Positions 40,488-50,040 are shown, counted from the first letter of the stretch. The stretch: DNA of 64,000 nt from Pseudoxanthomonas sp. PXM02 (GCF_014851805.1 NZ_JACVAK010000001.1:558001-622000), one strand, 5' to 3'. Notes: generated by a model not told the origin, from the letters alone. Made by a program: numbers and translations.

Positions 40488-42461
40488 TCAGAACGCGAAG
40501 CACGAACAGCCCAGCGCGCCCCAGAAGCTCTGGTAATCCTGGATCGGTGTCTTGTGGTGCGCCGCATGACCGTGCCGATGAACGCCGCATCCAGCACCCG
40601 CCACATGCGTGCGATCGTGCGCCGCGGTGAACACTGCCGTTGCCTGCTGCAACGTCGCGCCCTGGTAGCCGCCGAAGTGGCGCACCGGTGACCAGTCGGG
40701 CATCGGTGCGGGCAAGCTTGGCGCCAGCGACGCGAAGTTGCCCTCACCATGCACGACCTTGCCGCCGACGATGGTCAGCACGCTGGTGATGTCCTGGATC
40801 ACTTCGTCCTGCACCGAGAAGAAGTCCGCCGACAGCAGCGTGATGTCGGCGAACTGGCCCGTCGCCAGCACGCCTTTCCGTGTCTGTTCGGTGGAGAACC
40901 AGGCGCTCCCGTGCGTCCACAGGCGCAGCGCCTGCTCACGCTCCAGGCGATTGTCCTCGCCGTACAGCTGAAGACCGCCGAGCGTGCGCCCGGTGCACAA
41001 CCAGTACAGCGCCACCCACGGGTTGTAGCTCGCCACGCGCGTGGCGTCGGTACCGGCGCCCACCGGGACGCCCGCGTCCAGCATGCGCCGGACGGGCGGC
41101 GTCCGTGCCGCGGAATCCGCGCCGTAGCGCTCCACGAACGCCTCGCCCTGGTACGCCATCCGGTGCTGGATGGCGATGCCGCCGCCGAGCGCGCGCACGC
41201 GTTCGATGCTGCGCTCGGAAATGGTCTCCGCATGATCGATGATCCAGTGCAGCCCATCAAAGGGCATCTCGCGATCCACCTTCTCGTACACATCGAGGAT
41301 GCGCGCGATGCTTTCCTCGTACGTCGCATGGATCCGGAACGGCCAGCGATGCTGGACCAGCAGCTTCACCACGCTCTCGAGATCGGGCTCCAGGTTCGGC
41401 GTCAGTTCGGGACGCGGCTCGCTGAACAGTTCGAAGTCGGCCGCGGAGAACACCAGCATTTCGCCGGCACCGTTGTGCCGCAGCATGTCGTCGCCTTCGC
41501 GCGGCGCGAGCATCTTCGTCCAGCGATCGAAGTCGGCCAACTCTTCTCCCTTCTTCTGGGTGAAAAGGTTGTAGGCGATGCGCACCGTCAGCTCATCGTC
41601 GGCGTGCAACTTCCGGATGACTTCGTAGTCGTCGGGATAGTTCTGGAAGCCGCCCCCGGCGTCGATCACTGACGTGATGCCAAGGCGATTCAGTTCCCGC
41701 ATGAAATGCCGGGTGGAATTGACCTGGTACTCGATCGGCAGTTTCGGCCCCGCACCGAGCGTGGCGTAGAGGATCAGCGCGTTCGGCTTGGCCAACAGAA
41801 GACCGGTGGGATTGCCCGCCTTGTCGCGCTGGATCTCGCCGCCCGGCGGATTCGGCGTGTCCTTGTCGTAGCCGACCGCGCGCAATGCCGCGCGGTTGAG
41901 CAGTGCGCGATCGTAGAGGCGCATGATGAAGACCGGTGTATCCGGTGCGACCGCGTTGATCTCCTCGAGCGTCGGCAGCCGCTTCTCGGCGAACTGGTGT
42001 TCGGTGAAACCGCCGATCACCCGCACCCACTGCGGCGCCGGCGTGCGCGCGACCTGCGCACGCAGCATGGCCATCGCATCGGCCAGCGAGCGCACACCGT
42101 CCCAGCGCAGTTCCAGGTTGTAGTTCAGGCCACCGCGGATGAGGTGGGTATGGCTGTCGTTGAGGCCCGGGATCAGCCGGCGGCCACCGGCATCGATGAC
42201 GCGCGTGTGGCTGCCCGCCTTGCCCATGATGGTCGCGTCGTCGCCGACCGCCACGATGACGCCGTTGGCGATCGCGAGTGCCGAGGCAGCCGGGCGCGCC
42301 GGATCGAGGGTGGTGATTCTGGCGTTGTGCAGGATCAGGTCCGCCATGGGGGGCTCCTTCGCATGAGTGAAACCGTGTCGGGTCAGGCCGGCGGCAGCGG
42401 CGCCCGCCGCCAGCGCGCCGATGAAGCGGCGTCGTGATCCATCGTGATCGGCGGATGTCAT
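40488..42461 (-). CDS. YtcJ-like amidohydrolase, Tat-exported, His/Cys-rich tail
   Basis: A 657-aa metal-dependent amidohydrolase. The N-terminus has a Tat-like motif SRRRFIGALAAGAAAAG. Metal-binding blocks are NDSHTHL (H-x-H), RIHATYE, IIDHAE and GTDATR. After the shared family end (SPVRHFGGYQGA) a 55-residue tail (603-657) is rich in His and Cys: GCGVHRHGHAAHHK and ALGCSCFAF. The paralogue at 52950 lacks this tail. The start at 42461 (GGAG 8 nt upstream) overlaps the DoxX stop by ATGA. Substrate unknown; exported imidase/amidase or esterase-type hydrolase likely. Confidence 0.85.
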   Translation of the reverse strand: MTSADHDGSRRRFIGALAAGAAAAGLTRHGFTHAKEPPMADLILHNARITTLDPARPAASALAIANGVIVAVGDDATIMGKAGSHTRVIDAGGRRLIPGLNDSHTHLIRGGLNYNLELRWDGVRSLADAMAMLRAQVARTPAPQWVRVIGGFTEHQFAEKRLPTLEEINAVAPDTPVFIMRLYDRALLNRAALRAVGYDKDTPNPPGGEIQRDKAGNPTGLLLAKPNALILYATLGAGPKLPIEYQVNSTRHFMRELNRLGITSVIDAGGGFQNYPDDYEVIRKLHADDELTVRIAYNLFTQKKGEELADFDRWTKMLAPREGDDMLRHNGAGEMLVFSAADFELFSEPRPELTPNLEPDLESVVKLLVQHRWPFRIHATYEESIARILDVYEKVDREMPFDGLHWIIDHAETISERSIERVRALGGGIAIQHRMAYQGEAFVERYGADSAARTPPVRRMLDAGVPVGAGTDATRVASYNPWVALYWLCTGRTLGGLQLYGEDNRLEREQALRLWTHGSAWFSTEQTRKGVLATGQFADITLLSADFFSVQDEVIQDITSVLTIVGGKVVHGEGNFASLAPSLPAPMPDWSPVRHFGGYQGATLQQATAVFTAAHDRTHVAGAGCGVHRHGHAAHHKTPIQDYQSFWGALGCSCFAF

Positions 42462-42907
42462 GGCATGTTCTCCAGAGGGATGATCCCGGCGGCATCCAGC
42501 GAGAGAGAACCCCCGCCCAGCAGCGCCAGCGACAGCAGGGTCACTGTCCATAGCAACGGGTACTCCATGCCTCCGTGCATCCAGAACCAGCCGTGTCTGC
42601 GGTTCAATGCCGCCGTAAAGGCCAGGAAGCCGGCCCCCGCCAGCGCGGCGTATGAAGTGAACAGGCCCACCACGACGAGCATGCCGGCGAACGTCTGCAG
42701 CGCCGCCAGGGTCGCCGGGATGGGCGCGCGCGCCGGCAGGTTGAAGGCGCGCAGTTCGCCGGCGAATCCTTTCAGGCCCGGCCCGTTGAACCAGCCGAAC
42801 AACTTCCCCAACCCATGCGGCAGCAGGAATCCGCCCGCCACCAGGCGCAGCAACAGCAGGCCGACATCGGTGAGGGAATGCTCCGGTTGCAGGACGTGCA
42901 ACGACAT
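42458..42907 (-). CDS. DoxX family membrane protein
   Basis: A 149-aa protein with four hydrophobic segments (DVGLLLLRLVAGGFLLPHGL, LQTFAGMLVVVGLFTSYAAL, WTVTLLSLALLGGGSL). DoxX/DoxD-like proteins are membrane components linked to redox or oxidoreductase partners. GGAG lies 7 nt before the ATG at 42907. Its stop overlaps the amidohydrolase start (ATGA), so they are co-translated. Confidence 0.85.
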   Translation of the reverse strand: MSLHVLQPEHSLTDVGLLLLRLVAGGFLLPHGLGKLFGWFNGPGLKGFAGELRAFNLPARAPIPATLAALQTFAGMLVVVGLFTSYAALAGAGFLAFTAALNRRHGWFWMHGGMEYPLLWTVTLLSLALLGGGSLSLDAAGIIPLENMP

Positions 42908-43031
42908 GCTCAGGCTCCGTGTAGGTACGCGCCGACGGAATCGACGCGGTGATGACGCGCGGCACGACGATGCCCGCGCGCTTCCGCACGGGTGCGGCGC
43001 CAAGACGCCGCACCCGCGTACATCACATCGT

Positions 43032-43688
43032 TCAGTGGCCGCCTTCGCTGGCGTTGAACATCTTCTTCGCGTAGGTGATGCCGATGCCGTACGCGCCACC
43101 GTTGACGCGTGCGATGCCGGTGGTCAGGTCGTAGGTCTCGCCACGTGCCCAGTCGCGCTGCAGTTCGAGCAGGTACTGCAGGCTGGTCACCGGACGGGCA
43201 CCGACCTGGATCATCCGTTGCACCGAGCGCTCGTGCGCTTCGTCGCTGACGTCGCCGCAGGCATCGGTGATGACGTAGACCTCGAAGCCCTGTTCGATCG
43301 CCGACAGGACCGGCTGCACGATGCACACGCTGGTCCACAGGCCCGCGATGACCAGGCGTCCCTTGCCGATCTCGTTGACGCGCGCGGCGATGTTGGCGTC
43401 TTCCCAGGCATTCATGGTGGTGCGGTCGATCGTCGGCACACCCGGGAACGCGTCGGTGATCTCATCGAAGATGGGGCCGGAGAAGCTCTTCTCGGCCACC
43501 GTGGTCAGGATGGTCGACACCTTGAAACCCGCCGCGCTCTTGGCCACCAGTGCGGTGTTGTTGCGCAGGGTGGCGGTGTCCAGCGACTTCGTTGCGAACG
43601 CCATCTGCGGCTGGTGATCGATCAGGATCAGCGTGTGGTTGTCGGGGGTGAGCAGGCCCTTGGCGGGCGTCGGGGTGGCGGTAGGCAT
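43032..43688 (-). CDS. Isochorismatase-like (YcaC-type) cysteine hydrolase
   Basis: A 218-aa hydrolase. Family signature HTLILIDHQPQMAFATKSLD includes Asp24; nucleophile Cys122 lies in LVIAGLWTSVCIVQPV. A Lys partner is not obvious. AAGGAGAG lies before the ATG. YcaC-like enzymes hydrolyse amide or related bonds of unknown native substrates. In the same run as DoxX, amidohydrolase and RidA. Confidence 0.85.
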   Translation of the reverse strand: MPTATPTPAKGLLTPDNHTLILIDHQPQMAFATKSLDTATLRNNTALVAKSAAGFKVSTILTTVAEKSFSGPIFDEITDAFPGVPTIDRTTMNAWEDANIAARVNEIGKGRLVIAGLWTSVCIVQPVLSAIEQGFEVYVITDACGDVSDEAHERSVQRMIQVGARPVTSLQYLLELQRDWARGETYDLTTGIARVNGGAYGIGITYAKKMFNASEGGH

Positions 43689-43812
43689 GGAGTCTCTCCT
43701 TCTGTGGTGGGTGATGGGTGCTTAGGCGGGAGGCGTTCTTCGCAGGCGGAGCGAAACGCTTGATCGCCGATCTGTCTTCGTTCTTTGCAGCAGCGCGATC
43801 GATGCGCGGAAC

Positions 43813-44274
43813 TCAGGCGTCCTTCAACACGGCGCGGAACGTCACTTCGATCAGCTGGCCCGGTAGCGCCAGCTGGCTGACGCCGATGAGGTTGCTCGCG
43901 CACGCCGGCTGGTCGTTGCCGTAGAACTCGGCCCTGACTTTCTGCGCCACCGCGTACGACGCGCCGATGTCGAGCACGAACAGGTTTTCCTCGACGACGT
44001 CGTCGAAGGTGGCGCCGAAGCCGGCCAGCAGCGCCGCGGCATTGCGATAGCTCTGGCGCATCTGCGCTTCCATGCTGGAAAAATCGGTCGGACGGCCCTG
44101 CGCGTCCAGCGGGGCCGGTGCCACCAGATTGCCCTGCATGTCGTGGCTCAGCTGACCGGCCAGATACACCGTGTCCTTGACCTGCAGTGCCTGGGTATAG
44201 CCGTAGCCGGCCTGCCACGGCATGACCTTCTCGTGGTTGGCTATCTTCTTGTGGGGCGTGGTGGTGGTGCTCAA
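43813..44274 (-). CDS. RidA family protein 3
   Basis: A 153-aa RidA/YjgF protein from a TTG at 44274 with GGAG 8 nt upstream (LSTTTTPHKKIANHEKVMPW). Core: GYTQALQVKDTVYLAGQLSH, FSSMEAQMRQSYRNAAALLA, SNLIGVSQLALPGQLIEVTF. Close paralogue of the protein at 36846-37289. Possible protective deaminase. Second gene of the minus-strand run. Confidence 0.85.
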   Translation of the reverse strand: MSTTTTPHKKIANHEKVMPWQAGYGYTQALQVKDTVYLAGQLSHDMQGNLVAPAPLDAQGRPTDFSSMEAQMRQSYRNAAALLAGFGATFDDVVEENLFVLDIGASYAVAQKVRAEFYGNDQPACASNLIGVSQLALPGQLIEVTFRAVLKDA

Positions 44275-44460
44275 GATGCAGTCTCCAGATTCGTGGCGAA
44301 GGTGGTGGCAGCCTCGCAGGGAGGCCTTTCTGGTGGAGCGGACGCGGCATGACGCACGGCCCGGCGTCGCGCACAGGGCGACCGCCGTTGCCGGTCCGGC
44401 TCCGTCGTCTTGCAGCCGCGCGGTCACGTCATGCCGGGGCATGAGGCCGCGCTCATCGGT

Positions 44461-45375
44461 TCAAGGTGCGGTGCGAGGCGCGCTCGATGCGCCATGCACG
44501 GGCGGGCCGCCGTCTTCGGGCAACGGCGTGAACTCCTTGTCGTCCGCGTCCGGCAGCTTGATCCGTCCCGCCTTCCAGTCGGCGGCAGCCTCGACCAGCC
44601 GCTCCCGGGAAGACGACACGAAGTTCCAGTAGATGAAGCGTTCGCCGACGGGCTCGCCGCCGAGCACCATCAGCGCCGATCGTTCCAGGGCCGTCACGCG
44701 CGACGCGGTTTTGTCGAGTACGAGCATCCTGCCGGCGCCATGCACATCGCCTCCCATCTCGACGGTGCCGGATGCGATATAGAGCGCGCGCTCGGCGTAT
44801 CCGCCCGGAATCTCCGCCGTCGCGCCGGACGCCATGTCCAGGTGCGCGTAGAACAGCGGCGAGTGCGTCGCGGTACGTGCCTTCAGACCGTAGGCCTCGC
44901 CGGCGATCAGCTGGCCATGCACGCCGCCCTCGCTCCATTCCGGAAGGTCGCTTCCCGCATGATGCGAGAAACTCGGCGCGGTCTCCTCGTACTCGGTGGG
45001 CAGCGCGACCCAGGCCTGGATGCCGTGCAAATGGTCGCCATGAATGCGTGCGTGCTCGAAGCGCTCGCTGTGCGTGATGCCCCTGCCGGCCGTCATCCAG
45101 TTGACTTCCCGAGGCCTGATCGGCATCTCGAAGCCGAGGCTGTCGCGATGCATCATCTGGCCGGAGAACAGATAGGTCACCGTCGACAGACCGATATGCG
45201 GATGGGGACGCACGTCGGCGCTACGATCGAGGCCAGGTGCCAGGTCCATGGGACCCATGTGATCGAAGAAGATGAACGGCCCGACCATGCGTTGCTTGGC
45301 GAACGGCAGTACGCGCCCGACTTCAAAGGAACCACCCAGATTGCGGCGGCGCTGTTCGATGACCATCTCAATCAT
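44461..45375 (-). CDS. Pirin family protein
   Basis: A 304-aa bicupin. The N-terminal metal site includes His58 and His60 (RPHPHIGLSTVTYLFSGQMM), His102 and Glu104 (GITHSERFEH), as in pirins (quercetinase-like, YhhW-type). The C-terminal cupin reads DMASGATAEIPGGYAERALY. Bacterial pirins often act as redox-sensitive or quercetinase-type proteins. First gene of the minus-strand run, divergent from a LysR gene across a 280-nt gap that holds a 9-14-9 inverted repeat. Confidence 0.9.
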   Translation of the reverse strand: MIEMVIEQRRRNLGGSFEVGRVLPFAKQRMVGPFIFFDHMGPMDLAPGLDRSADVRPHPHIGLSTVTYLFSGQMMHRDSLGFEMPIRPREVNWMTAGRGITHSERFEHARIHGDHLHGIQAWVALPTEYEETAPSFSHHAGSDLPEWSEGGVHGQLIAGEAYGLKARTATHSPLFYAHLDMASGATAEIPGGYAERALYIASGTVEMGGDVHGAGRMLVLDKTASRVTALERSALMVLGGEPVGERFIYWNFVSSSRERLVEAAADWKAGRIKLPDADDKEFTPLPEDGGPPVHGASSAPRTAP

Positions 45376-45593
45376 GCGATCTCTCGAGTTTCATCTCGGC
45401 GATTCGGGACCGCCGGGATAGCGCATCTGAAAGAATCAGAGCGCAGCTGCGTTGGAACGTCATGGATTTCCTTGCTCTATCGCGCTATCCGCCAGCGAAT
45501 CTGCCGCAGACAAAGCACGTCATCCGGGTAACGAAGCGTGACACCTCCCGCCCCTGCATTGAACCCACCGTCCCGGCCAAGCTGTGTTGCAGA

Positions 45594-45625
45594 ACATGAA
45601 ACACAGCAACGGTTACGTTTCATGT
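45594..45625. promoter_or_regulatory. Inverted repeat ACATGAAAC-N14-GTTTCATGT, candidate LysR operator
   Basis: A perfect 9-bp inverted repeat with a 14-nt spacer in the divergent gap, 32 nt upstream of the LysR start and 220 nt upstream of the pirin start. Its position suggests autoregulation and control of the divergent run. Confidence 0.6.
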
Positions 45626-45656
45626 CAGGCTTCGCGATCACACAGGAATCGACACC

Positions 45657-46550
45657 ATGGATATAGAAGAGCTTCGTACCTTCGTCGAGCTTGCCGATGC
45701 CGGCGGCGTGACCCATGCCGCGCAGAGGCTCGGCATCTCGAAGTCGCTCGTCAGCCGACGCCTGAGTCGCCTGGAGGCGGAGCTCGGCGTGCAGCTTGTC
45801 GCACGCAATTCGCGTGGCGGCTCGCTCACCGAAGCAGGCACGACCTTCCGCGACCACGCGGCGCGCGCGTGCGCGGAGATAGACGCCGCCAAGGATGCGA
45901 TCCAGCCGGGGGGAGATCTGGTCGGGCGCCTGAGGATCGCGGTTCCGCTCTCGTTCGGGCCCACGCACTTCGCGCCGGTGCTGGCCAGCATGGCGCACAC
46001 GCATCCCCGCCTTCATATCCATACCGTGTACAGCGATCGCTTCGTCGATCTCATCGCGGAAGGATTCGACTGCGCCATCCGGCTTGGCGACCTGCAGGAC
46101 TCCAATCTGGTCGCGCGGCGCGTCGGCACCATCTATCGGGCGCTCGTCGCCAGTCCCGCCTACATCGAAGCCCATGGCTCACCGGAAACACCGGACGAAC
46201 TGGCCGCGCACGAGGCGCTCATGCAAGGAACCGAGACCTGGCGTCTGACCGATGGCGACCAGATCCTCACAATCAACCCGCGGGGACGCTTCAAGGCCGA
46301 CAACGGCGTTGCGCTCGTTGCCGCAGCGGTGGCGGGTGTCGGCATCGCATCGGTACCTGAAGGTCTTGTGCACGACCACCTTGTCTCTGGCGCCCTCGTC
46401 CCCGTAATGACCCGCTATCCCCCGCCGGAGACCGGCGTCTACGTCATCCGGCCGCCCGGCCTCCACCCGTCCCGCAAGGTACGGGCGCTCGCTGAAGAAC
46501 TCATCGAGCACTTCAGGAATGTCCCGAACTTCCTGAGCGCCCTTCGCTGA
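45657..46550 (+). CDS. LysR-family transcriptional regulator
   Basis: A 297-aa LysR regulator, MDIEELRTFVELADAGGVTH, with AGGAA before the ATG. HTH at 1-60 (RLGISKSLVSRRLSRLEAEL), substrate-binding domain downstream (LRIAVPLSFGPTHFAPVLAS, GVGIASVPEGLVHDHLVSGA). Divergent from the pirin-RidA-isochorismatase-DoxX-amidohydrolase-MFS-porin-RidA-AraC run and therefore its likely regulator. Effector unknown. Confidence 0.9.
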   Translation: MDIEELRTFVELADAGGVTHAAQRLGISKSLVSRRLSRLEAELGVQLVARNSRGGSLTEAGTTFRDHAARACAEIDAAKDAIQPGGDLVGRLRIAVPLSFGPTHFAPVLASMAHTHPRLHIHTVYSDRFVDLIAEGFDCAIRLGDLQDSNLVARRVGTIYRALVASPAYIEAHGSPETPDELAAHEALMQGTETWRLTDGDQILTINPRGRFKADNGVALVAAAVAGVGIASVPEGLVHDHLVSGALVPVMTRYPPPETGVYVIRPPGLHPSRKVRALAEELIEHFRNVPNFLSALR

Positions 46551-46861
46551 CATGCGTAGCGTCGACCGGCGCGAGCAGGGTCGCCCTGTTTTCGACGGCG
46601 ATATACCTCCTCCACGCGACGCCTTGATGTATCGGGAATCAGGCGTGTGCGCAGATGGACGATGCTGACCGGGTGGGGCAATAACGGAGAATCCACGAGC
46701 AGCGAAACGATCCGTCCTTGAAGCCGATGGCTGCCCGGTCAGCGCAGACACGATTGCGCATTTCGCAGCGTGCACCGCGCACTTCGGCGTCGCTTGCTAG
46801 ACTCGTCCCTGCACAACGTTCGTCCCGCTCCATCCGATTCACTGCCATGAGGATCCGGACC
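46551..46861. other. Gap before the ThDP-enzyme gene
   Basis: About 310 nt between the LysR gene and the ThDP-enzyme gene. No palindrome, repeat or coding sequence stands out; it may hold the promoter of the two-gene unit. Confidence 0.4.
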
Positions 46862-48517
46862 ATGCGCAAGGGTTCCACCCTGTTGGTCGAAGCGCTCGAG
46901 AACGAGGGCGTAGACCGCATCTTCGGCGTACCGGGCGAGGAGAACCTCGATTTCCTGGAATCGCTGCGGACCTCCCGCATCGAACTGGTCCTGACGCGCC
47001 ATGAACAGGCCGCCGCGTTCATGGCCGCCACGCACGGACGGCTCACGGGCCGGCCCGGCGTATGCCTCGCCACGCTGGGCCCCGGTGCACTGAACTTCTC
47101 GACCGGCGCGGCCTACGCCCATCTCGGGGCCTGGCCGATGATCCTCATCACCGGCCAGAAGGCCGTGATGAGCGCCCGGCAGGCGCGCTTCCAGATCGTC
47201 GATATCGTCGCGTCGATGAAGCCGCTGACGAAGATGACGCGCCAGATCGTCAGCGCGGCCGCCATTCCCGCGACGGTACGGGACGCGTTCCGTGTCGCGA
47301 TGGAAGAGCGCCCGGGCCCGGTGCATCTCGAACTGCCGGAGGACATCGCCGCCGAGGAAGTCGAAAGCGCCGCGGTCGTTCCCGTGCATCCGATCGATCG
47401 CCCGATCGCACCTCCTGCCGCGATCGACAGGGCCGCGGCGATGTTCCTCGCTTCCAGGCGACCGCTGGTGATGATCGGCGCCGCCGGCAGCCGGCCCTGG
47501 CTGGCCGACGCGCTGTCGGCCTTCGTGGCGCGTACCCGGCTGCCCTTCTTCAACACGCAGATGGGCAAGGGCGCCGTCACTGGCGGCTCCAACCTCTACA
47601 TGGGCACCGCAGCGCTGTCGGAGGGCGACTATGTCCACGAAGCGGTGGCCCGCGCGGACGTAATCATCGCCATCGGCCACGACACCGTCGAAAAGCCCCC
47701 GTTCCTGATGAAGAACGCCGGCGGCCCGAAGGTCATCCACATCGGCTTCCAGTCGGCCACGGTCGAACAGGTCTATCACCCGGACATCGAGGTGATCGGC
47801 GACATCGGCGCGTCCGTCGAAGCGCTCGCGACACGGCTCGAAGGCCGGCTCACGCCCGACGAGGGGATGATCGAGCTGCGCCAGAAGATCCTCGCCCGCC
47901 TCAACGACCGGGCCGAGGAAGACCGCTTTCCGGTCACGCCGCAGCGCCTGGTCCACGATGTGCGCGAGGTCATGCCGGACGACGGCATCGTCTGCCTCGA
48001 CAATGGCATGTACAAGATCTGGTTCGCGCGCAACTACCGCACGCATGTGGCCAATACGCTGCTGCTCGACAACGCGCTCGCCACGATGGGCGCCGGCCTG
48101 CCGTCGGCGATGATGGCGGCGATGCTGTATCCGCAACGCCGCGTGATGGCGGTCTGCGGCGACGGCGGCTTCATGATGAATTCGCAAGAAATGGAGACGG
48201 CCGTGCGGCTGGGGTTGAACCTGGTCGTGGTCATCCTCAACGACAGTGCCTACGGCATGATCCGCTGGAAGCAGGCGGTCGACGGCTTCGAGGATTTCGG
48301 CATGCGCTTCGGCAATCCGGATTTCGTGCGCTACGCGCAGGCCTATGGCGCGAAGGGATCGCGGGTGACCGCCGTCGAAGAGCTCGTGCCGACGCTCGAA
48401 GCCGCCTTCGCCGGCGGTGGCGTGCATCTGGTCGACGTGCCCATCGACTATTCCGAGAACACACGCGTGCTGGTCGATGAATTGCGCAACCGGAAGCCCG
48501 GCCTGGAGTGCGCGTAA
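46862..48517 (+). CDS. Acetolactate synthase-like ThDP-dependent enzyme
   Basis: A 551-aa three-domain ThDP enzyme: PYR domain with catalytic Glu48 (RHEQAAAFMAATHGRL), central domain, and PP domain with the ThDP/Mg motif from GDGGF (433) to N460 (ILNDSAYGMI). It looks like an acetolactate synthase large subunit, but no small subunit (ilvN) is adjacent; such stand-alone enzymes often use other 2-keto acids. An ATG at 46847 (MRIRTMRKGS) is possible; 46862 follows family length better. Followed by the ALDH gene at 58 nt. Confidence 0.85.
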   Translation: MRKGSTLLVEALENEGVDRIFGVPGEENLDFLESLRTSRIELVLTRHEQAAAFMAATHGRLTGRPGVCLATLGPGALNFSTGAAYAHLGAWPMILITGQKAVMSARQARFQIVDIVASMKPLTKMTRQIVSAAAIPATVRDAFRVAMEERPGPVHLELPEDIAAEEVESAAVVPVHPIDRPIAPPAAIDRAAAMFLASRRPLVMIGAAGSRPWLADALSAFVARTRLPFFNTQMGKGAVTGGSNLYMGTAALSEGDYVHEAVARADVIIAIGHDTVEKPPFLMKNAGGPKVIHIGFQSATVEQVYHPDIEVIGDIGASVEALATRLEGRLTPDEGMIELRQKILARLNDRAEEDRFPVTPQRLVHDVREVMPDDGIVCLDNGMYKIWFARNYRTHVANTLLLDNALATMGAGLPSAMMAAMLYPQRRVMAVCGDGGFMMNSQEMETAVRLGLNLVVVILNDSAYGMIRWKQAVDGFEDFGMRFGNPDFVRYAQAYGAKGSRVTAVEELVPTLEAAFAGGGVHLVDVPIDYSENTRVLVDELRNRKPGLECA

Positions 48518-48574
48518 CGGCGGCCTCGCGACATCGCCGATCTCCCTGGCATCCGGATTACAAGGACATCCCCC

Positions 48575-49957
48575 ATGTTGAACGTCGTGCAGGCCTTCGA
48601 TCGCGCATCGATCGCCGAATTGGAAACAGAAGACGCCGCGGCGCTGGAACGCAAGCTGCAGGCGGCCGACCGCGTCTTCAGGGACCGCGACGGCTGGCTC
48701 AAGCCGCATCAGCGCATCGCCATCCTGCGCAGGCTGGCCGCCTTGATGGAAGACCGGCGCGACCACCTCGCGCTGCAGATCGCGCGCGAAGGCGGCAAGC
48801 CGCTGCCTGACGCCATCGTCGAGACCACGCGTGCCATCGACGGCGTCCACAATGCCGCCGACGAACTGCGCAACTTCGCCGGCCGGGAAATCCCGATGGG
48901 ATTGTCGGCAGCGGCGGAGAACCGCTGGGCCTTCACCACCAAGGAGCCCATCGGCATCGTGGCGGCGATCTCGGCGTTCAATCATCCGTTGAACCTGATC
49001 GTCCACCAGGTGGCGCCCGCCATCGCGGTCGGCTGTCCGGTCATCGTGAAGCCCGCGGGCACGACGCCGCTCTCCTGCCTCGAGTTCGTGGCGCTGGTCC
49101 ATAAAGCCGGCCTGCCCGAACCCTGGTGCCAGAGCTTCCTTCCCGACGGCAACGAACTGGCCGAAAAGCTGGCGACCGACAAGCGCGTCGCGTTCCTGAG
49201 CTTCATCGGCTCGGCCCGGGTTGGCTGGTCGCTGCATGCCAAGCTCGCGCACGGCGCGCGCTCCGTGCTGGAGCATGGCGGCGCTGCGCCGGCCATCGTG
49301 GATCGCAGCGCCGATCTGGACAGGATCATCGAACCCATCGTGAAAGGCGGCTACTACCACGCCGGCCAGGTCTGCGTATCCACGCAACGCATCTACGTCC
49401 ACAACGCCATCGCCGACGACTTCATGCACCGGCTTGTCGCGCGTGTCGAGCGGTTGCGGACCGGCGACCCCACGCTGAAGGACACCGAAGTGGGTCCGCT
49501 GATCCTGCCGCGCGAGGCCGACCGCGTCGCGGAATGGATCGACGAAGCGACCAAGCGCGGTGCCACGCTCGCCACCGGGGGCAGACGCCTTTCGGAGACG
49601 ACGCTGCAACCGACGGTGCTGCTCGATCCCGGCACCGACGCGCGGGTCACCACGCAGGAGATCTTCGGTCCAGTAGTCGCGGTCTATCGCTATGACGATC
49701 TCGACGACGCCATCGCCCGTGCCAACGCCCTGCCGACGGCCTTCCAGGCCAGCATCTTCGCGCAGGACATCGACATCGCGCTGCGTGCGGCGAACCGCCT
49801 CGACGCCTCGGCCGTGATGATCAACGATCCCACCGCTTTCCGCACCGACTGGATGCCCTTCGCAGGTCGCCGCGAGTCCGGATACGGCACCGGCGGCATC
49901 CCTTACACCATGCGCGACATGACGCAGGAAAAGATGATCCTCATGCGCCGGAACTGA
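48575..49957 (+). CDS. Aldehyde dehydrogenase family protein
   Basis: A 460-aa NAD(P)-dependent aldehyde dehydrogenase. Cofactor-binding SAFNHPLNLIVHQVAPAIAV, Glu233 (VLEHGGAAPAIV, the family E-L-G-G) and nucleophile Cys267 (YYHAGQVCVSTQR). AAGGA precedes the ATG. The ThDP-enzyme partner suggests that an aldehyde made by decarboxylation is oxidised here. Substrate unknown. Last gene of the pair. Confidence 0.9.
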   Translation: MLNVVQAFDRASIAELETEDAAALERKLQAADRVFRDRDGWLKPHQRIAILRRLAALMEDRRDHLALQIAREGGKPLPDAIVETTRAIDGVHNAADELRNFAGREIPMGLSAAAENRWAFTTKEPIGIVAAISAFNHPLNLIVHQVAPAIAVGCPVIVKPAGTTPLSCLEFVALVHKAGLPEPWCQSFLPDGNELAEKLATDKRVAFLSFIGSARVGWSLHAKLAHGARSVLEHGGAAPAIVDRSADLDRIIEPIVKGGYYHAGQVCVSTQRIYVHNAIADDFMHRLVARVERLRTGDPTLKDTEVGPLILPREADRVAEWIDEATKRGATLATGGRRLSETTLQPTVLLDPGTDARVTTQEIFGPVVAVYRYDDLDDAIARANALPTAFQASIFAQDIDIALRAANRLDASAVMINDPTAFRTDWMPFAGRRESGYGTGGIPYTMRDMTQEKMILMRRN

Positions 49958-50040
49958 GCGCATCCGGGTGCAGAAGCCACCCCGCACCGCCATCCATGGA
50001 CGTCCCTGTCCACGTCACCGCGCATGGCCACACGGACGGG

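Noticed and set aside
46739-49993. Over 1000-codon open frame opposite the ThDP enzyme and ALDH genes
   Set aside because: Same reason: both sense genes have full catalytic motifs; the antisense translation has none.
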